Source: Hamadaea flava (lineage in GTDB: Bacteria; Actinomycetota; Actinomycetes; Mycobacteriales; Micromonosporaceae). From it: a stretch of 64,000 nucleotides of DNA. Under the pieces are notes generated by a model. That model saw only the letters and a list, made by a program, of their open reading frames with translations. It searched no databases and was not told the DNA's origin. The DNA lies in assembly GCF_024172085.1 (NCBI RefSeq), contig NZ_JAMZDZ010000001.1:5952001-6016000 (forward strand), read 5' to 3'. The position numbers and the translations under genes are program-made. Each line of letters opens with the position of its first letter. Position 1 is the first letter of the stretch. Positions 8,355 to 16,330 of this stretch are shown one piece after another.

Positions 8355-8370
8355 ATGTTTACGTAAACAT
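8355..8370. promoter_or_regulatory. LacI-family operator O2
   Basis: Second exact copy of ATGTTTACGTAAACAT. Its centre is 54 bases from that of O1, about five helical turns, so the two sites lie on the same face of the DNA and could be bridged by one repressor tetramer or bound by two dimers. Confidence 0.9.
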
Positions 8371-8407
8371 CATCGATCTAGCGGCGAAGTCTGAGAAGGA
8401 GGAGGAC

Positions 8408-9343
8408 ATGGCGGTCCTCGCGCCTCCCGCGATCCAACGCTCCGGTCCACCCGGCCGGTCCGGGTCGGCTAGGCGACGCCGAAGCTGGACGGGATGGGCG
8501 TTCGTCGGCCCATTCATGGCGGTCTTCGCCTTCGTCTTCCTCGCGCCGATCGCGTACGCGATCTATCTGAGCTTCTTCCGCACGAAGCTCATCGGCGGGA
8601 CGAGCTTCGTCGGGCTGGAGAACTTCCAGAACGTCTTCACCGACTCGCAGTTCTGGTCCTCGTTCGGCCGGGTCGCCCTGTTCCTCTGTGTCCAGGTGCC
8701 GATCATGCTGTTCCTGTCGCTGCTCGTGGCGCTGGCGATCGACAGCGGCCGGCTCTACGGCAAGTCGTTCTTCCGCGTGACGATCTTCATGCCGTACGCC
8801 GTCCCCGCTGTCGTCGCGACGCTGATGTGGGGCTTCATGTACGGCCCGCAGTTCGGCCTCGTCGGCAACATCAACGACGCGTTCGGCTGGTCGCTGCCCA
8901 ACCCGCTCGGTCCCGACTGGCTGCTGGCCTCCATCGGCAACATCGTGACCTGGGAGTTCGTCGGCTACAACATGCTGATCTTCTACAGCGCGCTGCAAGT
9001 CATCCCGCGCACGCTGTACGAGGCGGCCGAGCTGGACGGGGCGGGTCAGCTCCGGGTCATCCGCTCGATCAAGCTGCCGAGCATCCGCGGCGCGCTGCTG
9101 ATCGCGACGATCTTCTCGATCATCGGGACCTTCCAGCTCTTCAACGAGCCCGCGATCCTCAAGTCCCTCGCGCCCAACGTGATCACCACGTACTACACGC
9201 CCAACATGTACGCGTACTCGCTGTCCTTCGCCGGCCAGCAGTTCAACTACTCCGCCGCCGTCGCGATCGTCATGGCGCTGCTGACCGCCATCGTCGCGTA
9301 CGCCGTCCAACTTCGCGGCCTGCGGAAGGAGCGCCAGTCGTGA
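8408..9343 (+). CDS. ABC sugar transporter permease, MalF-type
   Basis: 311 residues. ATG at 8408 follows GAAGGAGGAGG; an in-frame upstream ATG at 8333 would run through operator O2 and is rejected. Six membrane helices are visible, with the EAA loop EAAELDGAGQLRVIRSIKLP contacting the ATPase. First structural gene of the operon. No ATP-binding subunit is encoded here, so a shared MsiK-type ATPase is likely, as in Streptomyces sugar importers (inference). Confidence 0.93.
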   Translation: MAVLAPPAIQRSGPPGRSGSARRRRSWTGWAFVGPFMAVFAFVFLAPIAYAIYLSFFRTKLIGGTSFVGLENFQNVFTDSQFWSSFGRVALFLCVQVPIMLFLSLLVALAIDSGRLYGKSFFRVTIFMPYAVPAVVATLMWGFMYGPQFGLVGNINDAFGWSLPNPLGPDWLLASIGNIVTWEFVGYNMLIFYSALQVIPRTLYEAAELDGAGQLRVIRSIKLPSIRGALLIATIFSIIGTFQLFNEPAILKSLAPNVITTYYTPNMYAYSLSFAGQQFNYSAAVAIVMALLTAIVAYAVQLRGLRKERQS

Positions 9344-10197
9344 TGACGGCCCGCGCGCGTAAGCGCAGCCCCCTGCTGACCGTCCTGACCGCCATCATGT
9401 TGCTGTACAGCCTCGTCCCGCTGGTCTGGCTGTTCATCAACTCGACCAAGTCCCAGGCGAGCCTGTTCGACTCGTTCGGGCTGTGGTTCTCCGGCGACTT
9501 CTCGCTGTTCACCAACATCCGCGACACGCTCACCTACGACGACGGCGTCTTCGTCCGCTGGCTGCTCAACACCTTGCTCTACGTGGTGCTGGGCGCGGGC
9601 GGGGCGACCGCGCTCGCCACCCTCGGCGGGTACGCCCTGGCGAAGTTCGACTTCTTCGGCAAGCGGGCGGTGTTCGCCGTGGTGATCGGCGCGGTCGCCG
9701 TGCCGACGACCGCGCTGGCGGTGCCGACCTTCCTGATGTTCTCCAAGCTCGGCCTGACCAATACGCCGTGGGCGGTGATCATCCCGTCCCTGATCTCGCC
9801 GTTCGGGCTCTACCTCATGTGGACCTTCGCGGCCGAGGCCATCCCGGGCGAACTGATCGAGGCGGCCCGCGTCGACGGCGCCGGCGAGCTGCGGACCTTC
9901 CTGAAGGTGTGCGTACCGCTGCTCGCGCCGGGGATCGTCACCGTGTCGCTGTTCACCATGGTCGCGACCTGGAACAACTACTTCCTGCCGCTGATCATGC
10001 TCAAGGATCCGGACTGGTATCCCCTCACGCTCGGCCTGAACTCCTGGAACGACCAGGCCGCGACCTCCGGCGGGCAGGCCGTCTTCAACCTCGTCATCAC
10101 CGGGTCGCTGCTCACGATCCTGCCCTTGCTCGCCGCGTTCCTGTTCCTCCAGCGCTACTGGCAGTCCGGCCTGGCCGCCGGCGGCGTCAAGGACTGA
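9343..10197 (+). CDS. ABC sugar transporter permease, MalG-type
   Basis: 284 residues. Its ATG overlaps the previous stop as TGATG, and AAGGAG within the end of the upstream gene is the ribosome binding site, so the two permeases are translationally coupled. Six membrane segments and the EAA motif (IEAARVDGAGELRTFLKVCVP) identify it. A GTG three bases earlier is a possible alternative start. Confidence 0.93.
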   Translation: MTARARKRSPLLTVLTAIMLLYSLVPLVWLFINSTKSQASLFDSFGLWFSGDFSLFTNIRDTLTYDDGVFVRWLLNTLLYVVLGAGGATALATLGGYALAKFDFFGKRAVFAVVIGAVAVPTTALAVPTFLMFSKLGLTNTPWAVIIPSLISPFGLYLMWTFAAEAIPGELIEAARVDGAGELRTFLKVCVPLLAPGIVTVSLFTMVATWNNYFLPLIMLKDPDWYPLTLGLNSWNDQAATSGGQAVFNLVITGSLLTILPLLAAFLFLQRYWQSGLAAGGVKD

Positions 10198-10250
10198 CTT
10201 CTCCGTTCACCGTTCCCTGATTTATCGCACCATCCCTTGAGAGGACCATC

Positions 10251-11594
10251 ATGACGATCAACCGACGCGCATTCCTCCGGGGCGCAGCGGCCCTCGGCAC
10301 CGCCGCCGCCGCGACGGCCGCGCTCGCGGCCTGCGGCTCCGACGACGACGGCGGCGACAACCCGACGGTCTCCGCCAACGACGTCGACGCCGCGCTCGCC
10401 GCCGGCGGCACGCTGACGGTCTGGGCCTGGGAGACCACCCTGAAGCAGGTCGTCACCGAATTCCAGAAGAAGTACCCCAAGGTCACGGTCAACCTGGTGA
10501 ACGCCGGTACCGGTGACAAGCAGTACACCGCGCTGCAGAACGCGATCTCCGCCGGTTCCGGCGTACCGGACCTGGCCCAGATCGAGTACTACGCCCTGCC
10601 GCAGTTCGCGCTGGGCAAGTCGCTGGTCGACCTCTCCGGGTTCGGCGCGAACTCGCTCGACGGCACCTTCACCCCCGGCCCGTGGGCGTCGGTCAAGTCC
10701 GGCGGCGTCACCTACGGCCTGCCGATGGACTCGGGCCCGATGGCGCTGTTCTACAACAAGGACGTCTTCGACAAGCACGGCATCGCCGTCCCGGCGACCT
10801 GGGACGAGTACGTCGCCGCCGCCAAGAAGCTGCACGCGGCCGACCCGAAGGCGTACATCACCAGCGACACCGGCGACGCCGGCTTCACCACCAGCATGAT
10901 CTGGCAGGCCGGCGGCAAGCCGTTCCAGGTCGACGGCTCGAACGTGAAGATCAACCTGGCCGACGAGGGCTCCACCAAGTTCGCCGGGCTCTGGCAGCAG
11001 CTGGTCAGCGACAAGCTGGTCGCGCCGATCAGCGGCTGGAGCGACGCCTGGTACAAGGGCCTGGGCGACGGCACCATCGCGACCCTGATCATCGGCGCGT
11101 GGATGCCGGCCAACCTGGAGTCGGGCGTCGCGGCGGCCAAGGGCAAGTGGCGCGTCGCGCCGATGCCGCAGTGGACCGCGGGCGGCACCGCGACCGCCGA
11201 GAACGGCGGCAGCGGCCTGGCCATTCCGAAGCTCGGCAAGAACAACGCGCTGGCCTACGGCTTCATGAAGTACGCCACCACCGGCGAGGGCGCGCAGATC
11301 CGTGTCGACAACGGCGCCTTCCCGGCGACCGTCGAGCAGGTGAACGCGGACGCGTTCAAGAACAAGGAGTTCCCGTACTTCGGTGGCCAGAAGGTCAACG
11401 AGGTCCTGGCGGCGGCTGCCTCCAGCGTGGTAACCGGCTGGTCCTACCTGCCCTTCCAGGTGTACGCCAACAGCATCTTCAACGACACCGTGGGCAAGGC
11501 GTACGTCTCCAGCACCACGCTGACCGACGGCCTCAAGGCGTGGCAGGACGCCGCCGTGAAGTACGGCAAGGACCAGGGCTTCACCGTCAACTGA
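10251..11594 (+). CDS. ABC sugar-binding lipoprotein, Tat-exported
   Basis: 447 residues. The signal contains the twin-arginine motif NRRAFLRG and a lipobox ending LAAC (Cys28), so it is probably exported folded by Tat and lipid-anchored outside the membrane. The rest is a family 1 solute-binding fold (GTLTVWAWE; LPMDSGPMALFYNKDVFDKHG; GGSGLAIPK). Third gene of the operon, 53 bases after the permeases, with a GAGAGGACC ribosome binding site. It should set substrate choice, probably galacto-oligosaccharides. Confidence 0.93.
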   Translation: MTINRRAFLRGAAALGTAAAATAALAACGSDDDGGDNPTVSANDVDAALAAGGTLTVWAWETTLKQVVTEFQKKYPKVTVNLVNAGTGDKQYTALQNAISAGSGVPDLAQIEYYALPQFALGKSLVDLSGFGANSLDGTFTPGPWASVKSGGVTYGLPMDSGPMALFYNKDVFDKHGIAVPATWDEYVAAAKKLHAADPKAYITSDTGDAGFTTSMIWQAGGKPFQVDGSNVKINLADEGSTKFAGLWQQLVSDKLVAPISGWSDAWYKGLGDGTIATLIIGAWMPANLESGVAAAKGKWRVAPMPQWTAGGTATAENGGSGLAIPKLGKNNALAYGFMKYATTGEGAQIRVDNGAFPATVEQVNADAFKNKEFPYFGGQKVNEVLAAAASSVVTGWSYLPFQVYANSIFNDTVGKAYVSSTTLTDGLKAWQDAAVKYGKDQGFTVN

Positions 11595-11628
11595 ACCAAC
11601 CGCTGAACCGGTTGCCGATCCACCCCTG

Positions 11629-11658
11629 GCCGCGGGCGGGCTGCCACCCGCCCGCGGC
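11629..11658 (+). terminator. Intra-operon hairpin between binding protein and beta-galactosidase
   Basis: Perfect 12-base stem GCCGCGGGCGGG / CCCGCCCGCGGC with a 6-base loop, followed by ACTTTTG. In binding-protein operons such structures partly terminate or protect the upstream mRNA, giving more binding protein than enzyme. Confidence 0.75.
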
Positions 11659-11690
11659 ACTTTTGACCAATCTGCAAGGAGAGCACCACC

Positions 11691-13715
11691 GTGACCGCCC
11701 CACAGTGGCTGCGCCGCCCCTCCGGCGCCGCGCCGCGCATCTCGTACGGCGCCGACTACAACCCGGAGCAGTGGCCCCGTGAGGTGTGGCAGGAGGATGT
11801 ACGCCTCATGCGAGAGGCCGGCGTGGACGTCGTCTCGCTCGGCATCTTCTCCTGGGCCAAGATCCAGCCCGCCGCGGACCGGTGGGACTTCGGATGGCTG
11901 GACGAGGTCATGGATCTGTTGCACGCCAACGGAGTCGGCGTCGACCTGGCCACTGCGACCGCGTCGCCGCCGCCGTGGCTGACCGCCAAGCACCCCGAGA
12001 TCCTGCCGGTCAACGCCCAGGGTGAGACGGTCTGGCCGGGCGGGCGCCAGCACTGGCGGCCCACGTCGCCGGTGTTCCGGCAGTACGCCCTGGCCCTGGT
12101 GGCGAAGCTGGCCGAGCGATACCGGGATCACCCGGCACTGGTCGCCTGGCACGTGTCGAACGAACTGGGCTGCCACAACGTCTACGACTACTCCGACGAC
12201 GCCGCCCGCGCCTTCCGCGACTGGCTGCGCGACCGCTACACCACGATCGAGACGCTGAACCACGCCTGGGGCACCGCCTTCTGGTCCCAGCAGTACGCCG
12301 ACTTCGCGGAGATCCTGCCGCCCCGGCTGGCCGCGACCCACCCGAACCCGACGCAGCAGCTGGACTTCAAGCGCTTCTCCGACCACGCGCTGCGGGCGTA
12401 CCTGTGGGCGGAGCGGGACCTGTTGCGCGAGCACACCCCGGACGTCCCGGTCACCACGAACTTCATGGTCATGGGCGAGATGAAGACCATGAACTACGCG
12501 GCCTGGGCCGACGACGTCGACTTCGTCTCCAACGACCACTACGTCGTGCCGGGCCCGCAGGCCGCCGACGAGCTGTCGTTCTCGGCCAACCTCACGAGCA
12601 ACATCGCCGGCGGGCGGCCCTGGTTCCTCATGGAGCACTCGACCAGCGCAGTGAACTGGCAGCCGATCAATGTGCCGAAGAAGTCCGGCGAGCTGATCCG
12701 CGACTCGCTGACGCACGTCGCGCATGGAGCCGACGCGGTCTGCTTCTTCCAGTGGCGGCAGTCCGCGGCCGGCGCCGAGAAGTACCACTCGGCCATGGTT
12801 CCGCACGCCGGGCCGGACAGCGCGGTCTTCCGTTCGGTGACGCGGCTCGGCGCGACGCTGCACGCTCTCGCGCCAGTCGCCGAGGCGGTCCGCGAGCAGG
12901 CCCCGGCCGCCATCGTCTTCGACTGGGAGTCGTGGTGGGCGGTCGAGGCCGACTCGCACCCGACCAACCGGCTGAAGTACCGGCAGGAGGCGCTCGACTG
13001 GTACACCGCGTTCCTCAACCTCGGCATCCGGGTCGACGTCGTGCCGCACGGCACGCCGCTGGCGGGGTACCGGCTGGTCGTCGCGCCGATGCTGCACCTG
13101 CTCACCGAGTCGGCGGCCAAGGAGCTGACGGACTACGCCGAGTCCGGCGGCCACCTGGTCACCACCTACTTCTCGGGCGTCGTCGACGAGCACGACCACA
13201 TCTGGCTCGGCGGCTACCCGGGCGCGCTGCGCGACCTGCTCGGCATCCGGGTCGAGGAGTTCGCCCCGCTGCTCGACGCCGAGACCGTCCGGCTCGACAG
13301 TGGACTGACCGGCACGACCTGGTCCGAACGCGTCGACACCGCCAAGGACGTCTCGGCGCTGGCCCGCTACACCGACGGCGAGCTGGCCGGATATCCCGCG
13401 ATCACGCGTCGGGTCACCGGTTCCGGCTCCGCGGCGTACGTCTCGACTCGGCTGGGGCCCGCGGGTCTCACCCGGGTCCTGGGCGACCTGGCCTCCGCGG
13501 CGGGTCTCGCCAGCGACCTGCCCGCTTCCGTCCGAGGCCAGGTCGAGCTGGTGGTACGCCGAAAGCAGAGCACCAGGTACGCCTTCCTGATCAACCGCAC
13601 CGCCCGGCCGGTGACCGTCGCCGGACTGGCCGGAGAACCGTTGGTAGGCAAGGTCGCCGGGGGAGCGGTCGAACTGGAACCCCGCGGCGTAGCCGTCCTC
13701 CGCCTAGCCCGCTGA
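11691..13715 (+). CDS. GH42 beta-galactosidase
   Basis: 674 residues from a GTG 10 bases after AAGGAG. The N-terminal (beta/alpha)8 domain begins ISYGADYNPEQWP; the proposed acid/base is Glu158 in WHVSNELGCHN and the nucleophile Glu315 in WFLMEHST. A trimerisation domain (YRLVVAPMLHLL) and a C-terminal beta domain follow, giving normal family length. There is no signal peptide, so it cleaves imported galactosides in the cytoplasm. Last gene of the operon. Confidence 0.95.
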   Translation: MTAPQWLRRPSGAAPRISYGADYNPEQWPREVWQEDVRLMREAGVDVVSLGIFSWAKIQPAADRWDFGWLDEVMDLLHANGVGVDLATATASPPPWLTAKHPEILPVNAQGETVWPGGRQHWRPTSPVFRQYALALVAKLAERYRDHPALVAWHVSNELGCHNVYDYSDDAARAFRDWLRDRYTTIETLNHAWGTAFWSQQYADFAEILPPRLAATHPNPTQQLDFKRFSDHALRAYLWAERDLLREHTPDVPVTTNFMVMGEMKTMNYAAWADDVDFVSNDHYVVPGPQAADELSFSANLTSNIAGGRPWFLMEHSTSAVNWQPINVPKKSGELIRDSLTHVAHGADAVCFFQWRQSAAGAEKYHSAMVPHAGPDSAVFRSVTRLGATLHALAPVAEAVREQAPAAIVFDWESWWAVEADSHPTNRLKYRQEALDWYTAFLNLGIRVDVVPHGTPLAGYRLVVAPMLHLLTESAAKELTDYAESGGHLVTTYFSGVVDEHDHIWLGGYPGALRDLLGIRVEEFAPLLDAETVRLDSGLTGTTWSERVDTAKDVSALARYTDGELAGYPAITRRVTGSGSAAYVSTRLGPAGLTRVLGDLASAAGLASDLPASVRGQVELVVRRKQSTRYAFLINRTARPVTVAGLAGEPLVGKVAGGAVELEPRGVAVLRLAR

Positions 13716-13724
13716 CTTTCCGCG

Positions 13725-13799
13725 CGATCATGAACTAACGGTCGTGATCAACCGGTGTGTCGTGTCCCCGCGAGCATGATCGTTCCCGCGGCTCCCTGA
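13725..13799. repeat. Intergenic repeat, family C copy 1
   Basis: Fills the gap between two convergent genes. The first 43 bases (CGATCATGAACT, then TCGTG, ACCGG, GTGTCG, GTCC in the same order) match 56599-56641 with about seven differences, and CCTGATCAACT follows in both. Bases 13726-13749 form an imperfect hairpin with GATC at both ends. Confidence 0.8.
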
Positions 13800-14507
13800 T
13801 CAACTAGCCGCCAGCGTCGTCCCGAGAGCGCCGGCGCTGGCGGTACGCCCGGTGGTGCGTTCGTAGCGGCGTACGAGGTCGCGGGTGCGCGCCTGCCGTC
13901 CCCAGCGGCGGTCGGCGCGGAGGATCAGGTTTCGGCGCGGTGGCGGGAAGGCGGCTGTGAGAGCACCGAGCAGGGCCGCCCGAGCGACGCCGAGGTCGGC
14001 GAGCAGCCAGGCGACCCCGGGATCGACTGCCACCAGGGCCAGGGCGAGGTGCTCCGGCCGGTGGTCGCGTTCGCGCCGGGCCAACGCCAGCCGCAGCGAC
14101 GCCTCGTACGCCGCCTGCGCGTCCAGCCCCAGCGGCGGATTCAGCGCGGCACACCGCCGACGGGCCTGACGAGCGCCCAACGGCAACAGCGGTTCGCGGC
14201 GGGGCGGCTGGTCTAGCAGGGCAGGACCGGAGCGGTCGAGCAGGCGATCCAGGTCGACGCCCAGGACGGCGAGCGCCGCGCGATCGGCGGCGGCTCCGGC
14301 GCCAGGCGTACCGCAGTGGGTGATGCCGTCGCGGACAGCACGGGGCGTGACTCCGGCGGCTGCGAGCACAGTGGACACTCGGGTGGCGTCTGACGTCAGG
14401 CTCAGCAAGAGGTGTTCGCTGCCGACCCGGCCCGAGCCGGACTCGCGGGCGAGGCGGAAGGCTCGGCCGACGGCGCGGGCGAGATCGGGATGGTCGCCGC
14501 GGAACAT
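13800..14507 (-). CDS. Clp N-domain protein without an ATPase domain
   Basis: 235 residues. Two Clp-N repeats are visible: residues about 4-65 (HPDLARAVGRAFRLARE, VGSEHLLLSL) and about 125-185 (AYEASLRLALARRERDH, RPEHLALALV). No Walker motifs follow, so this is an N-domain-only relative of ClpA/ClpC, ending in a basic tail. It may bind Clp adaptors or substrates, or act as a decoy; no function is established. ATG at 14507 begins one base after the stop of the HTH gene and uses GGGGAGG within it, so the two are co-translated. Confidence 0.85.
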   Translation of the reverse strand: MFRGDHPDLARAVGRAFRLARESGSGRVGSEHLLLSLTSDATRVSTVLAAAGVTPRAVRDGITHCGTPGAGAAADRAALAVLGVDLDRLLDRSGPALLDQPPRREPLLPLGARQARRRCAALNPPLGLDAQAAYEASLRLALARRERDHRPEHLALALVAVDPGVAWLLADLGVARAALLGALTAAFPPPRRNLILRADRRWGRQARTRDLVRRYERTTGRTASAGALGTTLAAS

Positions 14508-14508
14508 T

Positions 14509-14721
14509 TCAGTCCTCCCCGTGGTACTTGCGATGCACGGTCTGCTTCGTGACACCCAGCCGTACCGCGATGTCCCGCCAGGACCAACCAGCCCGGCGAG
14601 CGGCGGCCACCTGCTCGGCTTCGAGTTGCTCGACCAGCCGCCGGAGCCGGGCGACGGCCCGGAGCCCGGCGTCGGGGTCGGCGCTGCGGACGGCTCCGTC
14701 CAGTTTCGCCAGCTCGGACAT
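14509..14721 (-). CDS. Small helix-turn-helix partner of the Clp-N protein
   Basis: 70 residues: a long helix (ARLRRLVEQLEAEQVAAARR) and a sigma-region-4-like HTH (WRDIAVRLGVTKQTVHRKY). TATGCT lies 6 bases before the ATG with no Shine-Dalgarno sequence, so transcription probably starts at the A of ATG. The -10 box lies inside a perfect 22-base palindrome that ends right at the start codon, which makes autoregulation by this protein likely. Confidence 0.82.
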   Translation of the reverse strand: MSELAKLDGAVRSADPDAGLRAVARLRRLVEQLEAEQVAAARRAGWSWRDIAVRLGVTKQTVHRKYHGED

Positions 14722-14743
14722 GTCGTCAGCATATGCTGACGAC
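14722..14743. promoter_or_regulatory. 22-base palindromic operator overlapping the -10 box
   Basis: Perfect palindrome with half-site GTCGTCAGCAT. It touches the HTH gene's ATG and contains its TATGCT -10 box. A second, nearly identical palindrome has its centre 27 bases away. Confidence 0.85.
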
Positions 14744-14748
14744 ACATC

Positions 14749-14770
14749 GCCGTCAACATATGCTGACGGC
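14749..14770. promoter_or_regulatory. Second palindromic operator
   Basis: Half-sites GCCGTCAACAT / ATGCTGACGGC, one mismatch from a perfect palindrome and sharing the core CGTCArCATATGyTGACG with the first. It lies between the HTH gene and the divergent sigma factor gene and could control both. Confidence 0.8.
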
Positions 14771-14817
14771 GTGAGGCGCCTGTCAACCTTCGGCCGCATT
14801 CCGTGCGTGTGGGGGAC

Positions 14818-15333
14818 ATGACGGATCAAGCGACCGGGCCGGGCGCATACGCCGCCTTCGTAGAGGAGGCTCTCGCCCGCCACATCGGGTTGGCGGTCCT
14901 GCTCTGCGGCGATCGGCATCGAGCCGAGGATCTCCTGCAGGACTGCCTGGTGAAGCTCTACCTGCGCTGGCGGCAGGTCGCCCGGAAGGGCGATCCGCAC
15001 GCGTACCTGCGGCGGATGCTGGTCAACGGCAATGTCAGCCGCTGGCGTTCGACCCGGCGGGAGACGCTGACCGCCGAGACGCCCGACCGCGTCGATCCGC
15101 TCGCCGAGGTACGCGAGCCGCATGAGCAACTGCGAGCGGCGTTGATGGCGCTCCCACGGCAGCAGCGTGCGGTGGTGGTCCTGCGCTACTACGCGGATCT
15201 CAGCGAACAGCAGACCGCCGACGAACTCGGCTGTTCGGTCGGCACTGTCAAGACTCAGCACTCCCGCGCGATGGCCAAGCTGCGCGAGCGAGCGCCGGTC
15301 TTCTACTCATCTGTTCTGGAGGTGTACCGATGA
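14818..15333 (+). CDS. SigE-type ECF sigma factor (first of three)
   Basis: 171 residues. Region 2 (YAAFVEEALARHIGLAVLLCGDRHRAEDLLQD) and region 4 (LPRQQRAVVVLRYYADLSEQQTADELGCSVGTVKTQHSRAM) are both present. The short ECF form with an early Y-x-x-F-V start matches the actinobacterial SigE/SigM-like group. ATG at 14818 follows GGGGGAC; a GTG at 14803 is an alternative. It overlaps its partner gene by ATGA. The palindromes upstream suggest cross-control by the divergent HTH protein. Confidence 0.9.
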   Translation: MTDQATGPGAYAAFVEEALARHIGLAVLLCGDRHRAEDLLQDCLVKLYLRWRQVARKGDPHAYLRRMLVNGNVSRWRSTRRETLTAETPDRVDPLAEVREPHEQLRAALMALPRQQRAVVVLRYYADLSEQQTADELGCSVGTVKTQHSRAMAKLRERAPVFYSSVLEVYR

Positions 15334-16262
15334 CGATCGACGAAGAACGCTTCGCGGCGTCGCTGCATGACCTGGCGGACCGCGAGGCGCCTGCGACCTC
15401 TGCGGCGACCCAGGTCGTCCGCCGGGCGCAGCGGGCTCGGCGACTGCGTACCGCGCTCGTCTCGACGACGGCGGTGGCGGTTGTGGGCGTGCTGGGTGTG
15501 GTCGCGACGGCGGTGGCGGGGGTCGGCGGCGGTCCGTCCGGCGGCTCAGGCGCCGGCGGGCTTCCCGCCGCGAATGCGACCAGAACGACGGAGGCACAGC
15601 CGGCGTCGCCGGCGTTGAGGCTCGTCGCGGCGGCCAAGGCGACGTCGCAGACGAGCTTCGCCTTCACCGCGAAAGTCCACGTGCTGGACGACGACCGAGG
15701 CAAGAAGTCGTCGCACGACTCTACTTACGTGGGCGCGTTCGACCCGCGACTGCAGCAGGGCTTCATCCGCAATCCGAAGGCCAAGTGGGGCGAGCTGCGT
15801 ATCGTCGACGGCTTCCTGTACCAGAACAAGGCCGACTTCTGGATCAAGCGGAACGGCCTGGACGTCCTCGTCTACCTCGTGGACGCCGGAAGTGTCGGGT
15901 TGCTCAACCCGATGGTGACCGCCGACTTCATGGAGCAGATGACGGTCATCCAGAAGGAGGGAGAGGTCGCCTCGCTCGGCACGTCCGGCAGCGGGGACGC
16001 CACGGTCGAACGGTACGCGTTCAGCGCGACGATTCACCCGACCGATTCCGATGAGCCGAAGAGCGTGCCGATCTCGGGTACCGCCGAGGTCAACCTCAAG
16101 AGCGGCCTGATCAGCAAGATCGCGTATGAGTCGACGTTCGAGTGGCGGCCGGACGACGACCCGAAGTCCGCGTACTTCCGGGCGCATTACACGGCCGAAT
16201 GGATCTACTCCGACTTCGGTTTGGCGGTGAACGTCGAGATCCCGGCGAACATCCGGCACTAG
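15330..16262 (+). CDS. Membrane-anchored partner of the sigma factor (anti-sigma-like)
   Basis: 310 residues. A short cytoplasmic start (FAASLHDLADREAP) leads to an Arg-rich stretch (VVRRAQRARRLRT), one membrane segment (about 41-63) and an extracellular LolA/LppX-like beta domain of about 220 residues. The coupling to the sigma gene through ATGA argues for an anti-sigma or sensor role, but no zinc-binding anti-sigma motif is present. The start resembles those of the partners at 35536-36309 and 63913-64000. Confidence 0.78.
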   Translation: MTIDEERFAASLHDLADREAPATSAATQVVRRAQRARRLRTALVSTTAVAVVGVLGVVATAVAGVGGGPSGGSGAGGLPAANATRTTEAQPASPALRLVAAAKATSQTSFAFTAKVHVLDDDRGKKSSHDSTYVGAFDPRLQQGFIRNPKAKWGELRIVDGFLYQNKADFWIKRNGLDVLVYLVDAGSVGLLNPMVTADFMEQMTVIQKEGEVASLGTSGSGDATVERYAFSATIHPTDSDEPKSVPISGTAEVNLKSGLISKIAYESTFEWRPDDDPKSAYFRAHYTAEWIYSDFGLAVNVEIPANIRH

Positions 16263-16278
16263 CCCCGTTGAGAGAGAA

Positions 16279-16313
16279 GCCGCCCTGCCCGTCGGTTCGA
16301 TGGGCAGGGCGGC
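16279..16313. terminator. Bidirectional terminator hairpin
   Basis: 12-base perfect stem GCCGCCCTGCCC / GGGCAGGGCGGC with an 11-base loop, centred between two convergent genes. Confidence 0.85.
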
Positions 16314-16330
16314 GGTTCATGCGGGAGACG

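Noticed and set aside
8333-8407. Upstream ATG for the first permease
   Set aside because: It would translate through LacI operator O2 and lacks a ribosome binding site, while GAAGGAGGAGG precedes the ATG at 8408.
10155-13199. Long open frame (about 1,000 codons) antisense to the sugar-binding protein and GH42 genes
   Set aside because: No recognisable domain and low-complexity composition; the opposite strand carries complete, ordered family motifs.
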